A stretch of DNA of 64,000 nt from Hemicordylus capensis (lineage: Eukaryota > Chordata > Lepidosauria > Squamata > Cordylidae). The position numbers were made by a program, and so were the translations under genes. Under the pieces are notes generated by a model. That model worked only from the letters and a program-made list of their open reading frames with translations, did no database searches and was not told the DNA's origin. The stretch spans positions 147,432,857 to 147,496,856 of the forward strand of contig NC_069657.1 of assembly GCF_027244095.1 (NCBI RefSeq). Direction: 5' to 3'. Positions 56,368 through 64,000 of this stretch are shown piece after piece. The first letter of the stretch is position 1; each line of letters begins with the position of its first letter.

Positions 56368-57843
56368 TCCTCATCAAAGACTCCTGAGAAAACTTAGCAG
56401 TCATGGGATAAGGGGACAAGTATATGTGTGGATTGCTGACTGGTTGAAAGACAGGAAACAGTGTAGGTATAATTAAATGGAGAGTTTTCACAATGGAGGG
56501 AAGTAAGAAGTGGGGTCCCCCAGGGATCTGTACTCGGACAAGTGCTTTTTAATTTATTCATAAATGATCTAGAAGTAGGGGTAAGCAGCAAGGTGGCCAA
56601 ACTTGCAGATGAGACCAAACTCTTTCAGGTAGTGAAATCCAAAATGGATTGTGAGGAGCTCCAAAAGGATCTCTCTGAACTAGGTGAGTGGACGACAAAG
56701 CAGCAAATGTGGTTCAATGTTGGCAAGTGTAAAGTGATGCACATTGGGACGAAAAATCCCAATGTCAAATATACGTTGATGGGATCTGAAGTGTTGGTGA
56801 CTGACTGGGAGAGGGATCTTGGAGTCGTGGTGCACAGCTCGTTGAAAGTGTCCACTCAATGTGTGGCAGCTGTGAAAAAGGCCAATTCCATGCTAGGGAT
56901 CATTAGGAAGGAGTTTGAAAATAAAACTGCTAATATTATAATGCCCACATACAAAACTATGGTGCAGCCACACCTGGAGTACTGTGTACAATTCTGATCA
57001 CCACATCTAAAAAGGACATTGTAGAACTGGAAAAGGTGCAGAGGAGGGCAACCAAGATGATCAGGGGCTTAGAGCACCTTCCTTATGAGGCAAGGCTACA
57101 ACACCTGGGGCTATGTAGTTTATTTATTTTATTTGTTACATTTATATCTCGCTCTTCCTCCGAGGAGCCCAGAGCGTTGTACAACATACTTAGGTTTCTC
57201 CTCACAACAACCCTGTGAAGTAGGTTAGGCTGAGAGAGAAGTGACTGGTCCAGAGTCACCCGGCAAATCTCATGACTGAGTGGGGATTTGAACCCGGGTC
57301 TCCCTGGTCCTAGTCCAGCACTCTAACCACTACTCCATGCTGGCTCTCTTTTAGAAAAAAAGACGACTGCAGGGAGACTTGATGGAGTCTATAAAATCAT
57401 GCATGGTATGGAGAAAGTGGATAGAGAGAAATTCTTCTCCCTCTCATATAACACTAGAACCGGGGTCATCCCATGAACTTGATTGCCAGGATATTTAGGA
57501 CTAGCAAAAGGAAGTACTTTTTCACACAACACATAATTAACTTGTAGAATTCTCTGTCACAAGACGTGGTGACAGCCAACAACCTGGATGGCTTTAAGAG
57601 GGTTTTGGATAACTTCATGTAGGAGAGGTCTATCAACGGCTACAAGTTGGAGGGCGATAGGCCACCTCCAGCCTCAAAAGCAGGATGCCTTTGAGTACCA
57701 GTTGCAGGGGAGTAACAGCAGGAGAGAGGCATGCCCTCAACTCCTGCCTGTTGGCCAGCGGCATCTGGTGGGCCACTGTGTGAAACAGGATGCTGAACTA
57801 GATGGGCCTTGGGCCTGATTCAGCAGGGCTTTTCTTATGTTCT
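56368..57843 (+). mobile_element. CR1 LINE inserted in BovB
   Basis: It begins with CAAAGACTCCTGAGAAAACT and covers the end of the CR1 reverse transcriptase: MLFNLFINDLEVGVSSKVAK, then LADETKLFQVV (the catalytic box reads ADET here instead of ADDT), HLEYCVQF and the C-terminus [18 protein letters not shown]. The 3' end at 57843 reads TTTTCTTATGTTCT. AGAAG at 56363-56367 and 57845-57849 is a candidate 5-bp target duplication. A SINE splits it at 57118-57347. Confidence 0.88.
57118..57347 (-). mobile_element. tRNA-derived SINE inserted in CR1
   Basis: It is the reverse complement of the 45260-45499 family: tail TTTATTTATTTTATTTG at left, ACAACCCTGTGAAGTAGGTT in the body, GGATTTGAACCCGGGTC (B box) and CCATGCTGGCTC (head) at right. 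CR1 sequence resumes with TTAGAAAAAAAGACGACTGC. Confidence 0.88.
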
Positions 57844-58326
57844 AAGAAGAGGACGACCGGCAGCAAGGTGGATGCACTTGATTATGACAGCAATGAATGT
57901 ACCACTGAGAGACCTTAAAGGCCAAGTTGAATACAGATCATCCTGGAGAGAATCTATCTATGTGGTTGCTAAGAGTCGACACGGACTTGATGGCACTTAA
58001 TCAATCAATCAAAAGGTACATGAAAAAAAGTGGTACAAAAAGACTTAAGGAGTATGTGGATTCTGAGGGTACAATTGCAAATGATATTGAAACTACTTGC
58101 AGCACACGTTCCAATACTAAGGTTCTCAGTGTACAGTGTTTCAAAAGTAAACACTGTAGAGTTACTCTGTGTGTGCGTGTGCGTGTGTTTGTGTGTTTTA
58201 CATGGACTTCAACTGAACTGTGATAAAAACTAATTCCTTATAATATGAAACCCATAAATATAGCAATTAAGAAATCAAATGCAACACTGGAATGAAGAAG
58301 GACATCCCTAGATGCTGCAATAAATA

Positions 58327-58700
58327 TCTCTCTATATATTTATTTCTCCTAGGCGTACCCGACGTTAATCCATGTGTGGCAGCTCTTGTGAGAGTTTGCG
58401 AGCAGCTGCCGGACTAGCGACAGGAGCGGAAAGAGAAAATAGTGGTCACCGCTGGGCGGAGGGGACGGAGAGCACTGGCCCGGGCTGGCCAGGACGGAGA
58501 GCGCTCGCTGCTGGGCTGGCGGGCGGGGAAGGAGAGCGCTCACTGCCGGGTCAGCAGGCGGGGAAGGAGAGCGCCTGCCGGCGGGTTGGCCAGTGGGGAA
58601 GGAGAGCGCCTGCTGCTGGGTGGCCATGCAGACTGGAGGCCGGCAGGGAAGAAGGACAGGATGAACTAGGGGCGCAGGTGCTCTGCATCAGGTCAGCTAG
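58327..58700 (+). mobile_element. Possible non-autonomous Helitron with 35-bp tandem repeats
   Basis: It starts TCTCTCTATATATTTATTTC after an A and ends GTCAGCTAG before a T, the TC...CTAG ends and A/T target of Helitrons. The hairpin expected near the 3' end is weak. The interior (about 58455-58635) is a GC-rich tandem array: GGAGAGCGC at 58496, 58531, 58566 and 58601, exact 35-bp spacing, plus a diverged unit at 58467. No helicase frame is present. Confidence 0.4.
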
Positions 58701-58949
58701 TATTAATTAATGACTGGGTAAAATACTGAAGAGTGTGCGCATACAAAACAAGGAGGCTTTACATCAAAATGGCATTTGAAACCGAAATTATTCTGGGTCG
58801 TATTCTGAATGAAGGTCACTAGTATGATGCTATAAACAAAATGTAATTTTGGGTTGCATTAATAGACACATGTGGACAGACAACGACAACGACGAATGTT
58901 TTTGTACCGTTTTTCAACACAAGTTTCCAAAGCAGTTTACACAGATATA

Positions 58950-58973
58950 AATAAATAAATAAATAAATAAATG
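58950..58973. repeat. (AAAT)n microsatellite
   Basis: Six to seven AAAT units inside a dispersed repeat whose right part (59000-59060) resembles 14397-14480. Confidence 0.9.
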
Positions 58974-59104
58974 GCTCCCTGTCCCCAAAGAGCTCACAAT
59001 CTAAAAAGAAACATAAGATAGACACCAGCAACAGTCACTGGAGGGATGCTGTGCTGAGGATGGATAGGGCCATTTGCTCTTCCCCTCCTGATCACACTTT
59101 ACAG

Positions 59105-59220
59105 CAGGGCTGCACAACTTCAACTCTCCAGCTGTTTTTGGACTACAACTTCCACCATCCCCAGCTATAATGGCCAACAGGGAAGATGGGAGATGTGGTG
59201 CTGAAAATTGTACAGCCCCG
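59105..59220. mobile_element. Short hAT-like MITE, diverged
   Basis: The ends CAGGGCTGCACAACTTC and GAAAATTGTACAGCCCCG are inverted with mismatches. The flanks CTTTACAG (59097-59104) and AATTACAG (59221-59228) share six of eight bases. It is similar to 62454-62589. Confidence 0.6.
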
Positions 59221-60029
59221 AATTACAGTGGACAGGCAAGGTCCCCAACTGCATGCACACAGCCTACACATTTTCTGTACATGCAGGCTCTTACACATTA
59301 TATTTAATCATGAACATTGGTGGGCATGAACAGGCCCAATCCTGTTCTCTCTCTAGGCACACGCCATTGTCTGCAAGAAATATTTGGGGAATATTTTTCA
59401 GATGTTGAAGAAACTACTGTACCAATTTAGGCTACTATAGGACTATGCAAGCATGCCAGTTTAACTACTTCTGCTTGATAAAAAGTTTTGTGGCATCCAA
59501 ATCATTTTACTTATACAAGTTCTCTTTTGCAGGATTGGAAGCTGTGGTATTCTCTTTCTTGGAGTGCTCCTCCTGCTGCCCCATCATGACAGTGTGTCAG
59601 CCAACCTCCTTAACGCTTCCTATGTAGTGTTTTGACTTAAAAGGGCCAGACCTGTACCGGCAGCAGAAAGGGGCTCTAACGTTCTGAGGCGGTAGGATGG
59701 CCTATATCTTTGGATTGGCAGGGGACGCATATTTGATTGTTCATCCGCAATTTAAAAAAAAATCTGTTTGAGCACGGCAGGGAGAAAGTTTCTGTCTCAG
59801 GCAACTCCCTTTTCCCCCTAGTTTTCTATTTACAGGCAGTTTGCTATTTTTAAACATACTTTCCTAAGGCAGTCACAAATGTGATATCCCCCACCTGCAG
59901 TCTGAAGTGGCACAGTCTGTCCTACCGCTCAATTCTCCCAAATGTGTGTCAATCCAGCCTTATACCGCTGGTGACTTTTTAACTCTTGTTTTTCCATCCA
60001 GGGTTTAAAACTACATTGCATTCCTTGGC

Positions 60030-60881
60030 CCTCCAGTCTTGCAGCACCGGACGAGGAGCAACCGATGGAGATGGTCTGATTTGCACGAACAACTTGCGCC
60101 CCTCAAATTCAAGCTCACCCTCCCCGTCCCCGCTATCACTCGAAACACTCTCCTTTTCAATCGTGCTCAGAAATCTAAGGCGGGCTCTGACGAAATCGCA
60201 TCGTCGTGGGTGGATTCGCTGGGGCCGTTAGGGGGCGCGGCTGGACAGATGACGGCGAGCGGAGGGGGCGGGAACACATGGGGGTGACACGTCGGACGGC
60301 GCCGGCGGTGGCGGTTCTGTAAGACAAGCGGGAGTGACGCCTCTCCGTGCCCCCCTCCGCGAGACCAGAAAGCAGAAGCGAACCCCGCTCCCGTGGCAGA
60401 ATGGAATGGTGTGGCCAATAGGCTCCGCTCCCGCAAGAATTCCAGAACTGGGCCGGGGCCGGGCCCGCCCCCTTCCGTTGCTTGGCAGCAGCTTCCCTCC
60501 CCCCTTCCAGGACCCGAAGCCGGGACCAGGTTCTTCTTTCTCCCGTCCCTCCCCGCCTCGTCGAGGAGATCCGTCCTGGTCGGAACCTCCGCTCCCTCCC
60601 CTTGCTCCCTGCTCCCATTAGGAGGCCCCGTAGCGACTCCCTTCCTGGGCAAGGTCCCTGGTTGCTTGCTCCAGAATCCCCCCCTTGGGCTTCCCTCCCT
60701 TCTCCCTCCACTGTCCATTTGACCCCACTCCAGCCCTACTTGCTGCTTGCTCTCCTTTCTGCCCCCTCTCACCTGTTGAGGCGTCCCCCTCCTCCGCTCC
60801 TCGTGCCCCTTTCGCACAATCATCTCTGTCTCGGGGTTCCTCCCCCCACCCCACCCCACCCCACCCCGGTGCACTGGTGCC
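60030..60881 (+). promoter_or_regulatory. CHPF: CpG-rich promoter and 5' UTR of CHPF
   Basis: GC-rich, CpG-dense sequence stretches from about 60030 to the start codon. It includes GGGGGCGCGGC and GGAGGGGGCGGG boxes (Sp1-type) near 60230-60270. No TATA box is seen. The last part before the ATG is a C-rich run of CCCCA units (60842-60867). The transcription start cannot be placed exactly. Confidence 0.7.
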
Positions 60882-61183
60882 ATGCGCTTCTCTTTGGTCC
60901 TGTCGCTTCTGCGCCCTGTGGGGCCTGTAGTGGTTGGGGTGTCTCTCGGCTTCACGCTCAGCCTGCTTAGTGTGACCTGGGTAGAGGAGCCGTGTGGGCC
61001 CAGCCAGGGCAGCCTGCGAGATGGGAGCATGGAGCAGCAGCAGCAAGGGGGCCAGGGCAATGCTGCCCGCAAGCCCAATTCTGTGCCTGTGGGGCTGGGC
61101 ACGGAGCCTGAACAGAACTGGGAGCCCCGCGTCCTGCCCTACAAGCCTCCCAACCCAGGCAAGGCTGCCAAGAAAACAATCAG
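60882..61183 (+). CDS. CHPF: Chondroitin polymerising factor, coding exon 1
   Basis: CHPF is a Golgi type II membrane protein that works with chondroitin synthase CHSY1 to elongate chondroitin. This exon codes 100 whole residues, MRFSLVLSLLRPVGPVVVGV onward. It has an uncleaved signal anchor at about residues 13-34, then the luminal stem starting SVTWVEEPCGP and the block NWEPRVLPYKPPNPGKAAKK. The N-terminus matches mammalian CHPF closely. The ATG has a purine at -3. The exon ends ATCAG|GTATTA in phase 2. The catalytic-like domains lie beyond the window. Confidence 0.95.
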
Positions 61184-61675
61184 GTATTATGGGGAAAGGA
61201 AAGTGGTCTGGGTGGGGAGGAAGGGTACTTGCTGATGGGGCACAGGCTGTGGACTGTACCCAAATGGTAATCCCTACAAGGCCTAGTTGGATTCCTTGCT
61301 GATGACCCCAGTGCCATTTGTGTTTCTTTAACCTATGGGCTCGTGGTGTCCTGCAGTGCCCTAGGGTGATCAGAGCTGTGGGGACAATTTGTGACTTATT
61401 TTGGTTATGCCTCTGGGGTTCAGTGACTGAATTTACCACATCATATGGTATGTTGAAGTTCCGGATACTTCTTGGCCTGTAGTCATCAGCAGCCTTTGTG
61501 CTGCAGCACTTAGCAACAGGATTCCCTTCATGCTCGAGCACACTGGCATTAGTACCATGTACAATTTGTGTTGTATATCCCCTCACAACAGCCCTGTGAC
61601 GTAGATGAATAGGGAACTTTGGCTGTAAGACTGACTCTTCTAAATCCCCATAGTGAATCGTGGTACAGGTGAGAC

Positions 61676-61894
61676 TTATTTATGTATTTATTTTTTACAT
61701 TTATACCCCACTTTTCCGCCAAGGAGCCCAGAGTGGTGTACATGGTTATGTTTGTCTGCACAACAACCCTGTGAGGTAGGTTAGGCTGAGAGATATGCGA
61801 CTGGCCCAGAGTCACCCAGTGAGTTTCATGGCTGAATGTGGGTTTGAACTCAGGTCTCACTGGTCCTAGTCCAGCACTCTAGCCACTGCATCAC
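61676..61894 (-). mobile_element. tRNA-derived SINE
   Basis: Tail TTATTTATGTATTTATTTTT at left, GCCAAGGAGCCCAGAGTGG, CACAACAACCCTGTGAGGTA, then GTGGGTTTGAACTCAGG (B box). It is the reverse complement of the 45260-45499 family. Confidence 0.85.
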
Positions 61895-62453
61895 ATATGA
61901 CTTGAATCCATGCTTCCCAGATCCTTAGTCCAATGTAAAGCTATTTAACCATACATAAAAGGTACATCCAACGATAAATGCATAGGCCTTAAGGAGTCCT
62001 TTTTTTTGGTGGTGCTTGAAGTTGTTGAAGATGTGAATTTGTATTATTAAAAGTCTCTGCTGGCAAGGGTTTTTTTCTAGAGCCTGCTCTTTGGCCACGC
62101 AGAAGCCCTAATCAGACATTATAGGAAGTGTGGAGACTGTACCCTGGAACATTTTCCACAAGAGCATGCTGGCAAGCCCTGCCTACCACACGGATGTGCT
62201 TGTTGGCTTGGCTCCTCCTCTCACATCACGGGGAGAATCTCCCCGAATACAGCAGCATTTCTCTCATCAGACAAATGCTGTATTTGGGTACAGCAGGTGC
62301 GGGGGGGTGGGGTGGGGTAAAGCCAATGATCCTGCCTTTGTGGGGGCAACACTTGCTGATGCACTCCCCTGAAGGCCGTACTGGGGCACTGTCTCTGTAG
62401 TTATCAGAACATCTGATTAGGACATCAGTTAGCTTTGGATGGAAACTCTTCAT

Positions 62454-62589
62454 CAGGCCTGCTCAACTTAGGCCCCCCAGCTGTTTTTGGACTACAACTC
62501 CCATAATTCTCAGCCACAGCAGCTAATAGCCAGGGATTATGGGAAGTGTAGGCCAACATCTGCAGGAGGGCCGAAGTTGAGCAGGCCTG
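62454..62589. mobile_element. hAT-like MITE (136 bp)
   Basis: CAGGCCTGCTCAACTT on the left and AAGTTGAGCAGGCCTG on the right are perfect 16-bp inverted repeats. The flanks CTCTTCAT (62446-62453) and CTGTACAT (62590-62597) share six of eight bases. Confidence 0.82.
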
Positions 62590-63504
62590 CTGTACATGGA
62601 GCCATGATACCAAAGAGTTGTGGCACATGGGTTACTCTGTTTTCAGCACAGCTGTTCCCTAAGGGTGTGCAGAGAGTTATGTGGCTCTCTAAGCCCCCTT
62701 CCTGTTGCTTCACCTGTTCTCTGCTCAAGCTGCTGCCCTCCTCTTATGAACTCCCACAGGAAAGCTTGGGGCTAAGCTCGAGCTACTCAGGAAGTCCTTC
62801 TGTACAAATAGTTTCCTTTGGAAGGAGGTGGGCTGGGGTAGTGATGGCTGCTGCTGCTACCATTTACAGAGCATGATGTCTGTGGTTCTGATGTCAGAGC
62901 AGGCTGAGTCATACAATTACTTCTTGAGCTTCCTTTCCAGTCTGTCGCTAGTAAGCAATGAATGTACTGCTACTGAGGTGCTTTGTGGATCATGTTTCTG
63001 TTTCAATCCTACTATGTTCCTACATGCACCACCTTGAGTTCCATGGAGTTCAATTGGATATACTAATTTTTCAACTTCTCAAAAGGCATTTTAAGGCTGG
63101 GAAAGTACATCTTTCATTCCAGCACTTCCATTGAGTGGTTTGTAGATTTATGTAGTTCCTCAAACTTAGTTCCTTAAACTTTGTTTAAACCTTTTTTTTT
63201 TTTAAAAGTAGTACATTTGGAGGGTCAAGACTCTTCTGCTGTATCTCCCAAACACAGGGTTGCTCATGTATCTGTGTTTTGAAAAAGAAATGGTATACAG
63301 CAGCAAAAATGTAGTGAATTCTTATAGCATTTAATAATGTTAGATAAGATATCTATAAATGTGCATGATTAACTGAACAGTTGGTTTTTATCCTGGAATA
63401 TCAGGATCAGCCTACAGTTTGAAATTTTTAAATAAGAAAGAAACAGAAATAAAGTAACCGCAACTATTAAAAGTTGGTGGCTGACATCCTGATTAAATTT
63501 ACTC

Positions 63505-63605
63505 AGCATCGTCCCATTGAAATTAAAAGGACAAGTACTTAACTTGTCCTTTTGATTTCAGTGGGACTTCTTTGAGTCAATTTAGTCAGGTTGTCCGCCA
63601 CTGTT
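63505..63605. repeat. Short palindromic repeat family copy, extended fold-back
   Basis: GTCCCATTGAAATTAAAAGG and, further on, CCTTTTGATTTCAGTGGGAC form arms of about 25 bp around AAGTACTTAACTT near 63534-63546. The outer parts (TTTACTCAGCATC; GAGTCAATTTAGTCAGG) match the repeat seen at 8531-8600. Confidence 0.6.
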
Positions 63606-64000
63606 TAAAGGTAGCTATGCTAAGTAGGCAGGAGGCGAATTCTTGAAGTGCCATCAGGTTTATCATGAAGGAGATTAATGGTGGTCTTAGGCAGCAATCT
63701 TTGTCACCAATGACTGCATGTGTCCGCATTTGGAGATGGTTGCAGTTATAGCAGGTAAACTGCAGGTAGGAGGAGCTTTGCTGTGCTTCTGGGTTTGCCC
63801 CGGACCACTTCAGGACAAGGGGACAAGCACCCCTCACTCTTGCCCTTGCTAAATCCGACACCACAATGAAATGAAACAGGTAAGGTGCTACTTTTCTAGT
63901 GGCACCTTTGGCTTCATGGAATCTTTGACAAATAATAGGCAATCGGTTGACTAGCACAACCCTACCCTATGCTGATTTCCCTACATACAGGTTGCATGGC

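Larger units (their letters stand above)
55800..58015 (+). mobile_element. BovB/RTE LINE 3' part, interrupted by CR1
   Basis: The left part (55800-56367) codes RT C-terminal pieces typical of BovB: MKVKEHSEKMGLRLNVKKTK, MTLYGCESWTSKKQ, IDAFECWCWRRPLRIPWTAR and LKLSYFGHIM. The 3' tail resumes at about 57845 (AGAAGAGGACGACCGGCAGC ... CTAAGAGTCGACACGG ... CAATCAATCA). Between them sits a CR1 copy. The frame has stops and shifts, so it is inactive. Confidence 0.88.
52761..60000. other. TMEM198-CHPF intergenic region
   Basis: This separates two divergent promoters. Contents: hAT-like MITE (53294-53413), a palindromic repeat copy (53541-53645), a three-level nested BovB/CR1/SINE block (55800-58015), a Helitron-like element with a 35-bp tandem repeat (58327-58700), an AAAT run (58950-58973) and a MITE (59105-59220). 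At 55200-55390 a short frame with EEVEHVLVTCSSC is faintly like the C-terminus of some LINE proteins. Segments 53650-55190 and 59230-60000 show nothing I can name. Confidence 0.65.
61184..64000 (+). other. CHPF: CHPF intron 1 (continues past the window)
   Basis: No later CHPF exon is recognisable by frame and splice sites. The intron holds a SINE (61676-61894), a MITE (62454-62589), an A/T run near 63192 and a fold-back copy of the short palindromic repeat (63505-63605). The rest has no identified feature. Confidence 0.75.

Noticed and set aside
58455-58635. CRISPR-like array
   Set aside because: The 35-bp units are contiguous tandem copies without unique spacers, in a vertebrate genome.
60167-61586. 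Minus-strand open frames of 311 and 322 codons over CHPF exon 1
   Set aside because: They are antisense shadows of a CpG island and of the CHPF exon. Composition is low-complexity and no family is recognisable.

Overview
The window is vertebrate nuclear DNA from a squamate reptile (lizard or snake). The repeats are the diagnosis: Sauria SINEs, 5S rRNA-derived composite SINEs, BovB/RTE and CR1 LINEs, an L3-like LINE and many short hAT-like elements. Genes are split into short exons with ordinary GT-AG introns. The exact species cannot be told from the sequence.

Three genes are present, in a conserved block known from other vertebrates. OBSL1 (obscurin-like 1) runs on the + strand from before the window to about 31.35 kb. 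Fourteen Ig exons encode twelve consecutive Ig domains, followed by a tiny last coding exon with the stop at 31148-31150. The N-terminal part lies upstream of base 1. TMEM198 runs on the - strand: its non-coding first exon is in a CpG-rich promoter near 52.4 kb, its start codon is at 42219, and its stop is at 34137; the 358-residue protein is complete. CHPF (chondroitin polymerising factor) runs on the + strand from a CpG-rich promoter at 60.0-60.9 kb; only coding exon 1 (60882-61183) is present. OBSL1 and TMEM198 converge tail to tail, and TMEM198 and CHPF diverge head to head. This matches the human 2q35 order CHPF-TMEM198-OBSL1. The three products are not known to share a pathway: a cytoskeletal/ubiquitin-ligase adaptor, a Wnt co-receptor-associated membrane protein and a Golgi glycosaminoglycan synthase subunit.

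Layout: 1-3484 upstream OBSL1 intron; 3485-31150 OBSL1 exons among repeat-filled introns; 31.35-34.1 kb convergent intergenic and TMEM198 3' UTR; 34.1-52.4 kb TMEM198; 52.4-60.0 kb intergenic, with a three-level nested LINE/SINE insertion; 60.0-61.2 kb CHPF promoter and exon 1; 61.2-64.0 kb CHPF intron 1.

The most notable observations are the two-domain super-repeat in the last eight OBSL1 Ig domains, an in-frame stop-free OBSL1 intron, a crowd of short hAT-like elements with readable 8-bp target duplications, and several large fold-back elements. No new enzyme system, CRISPR array or operon-like system was found.
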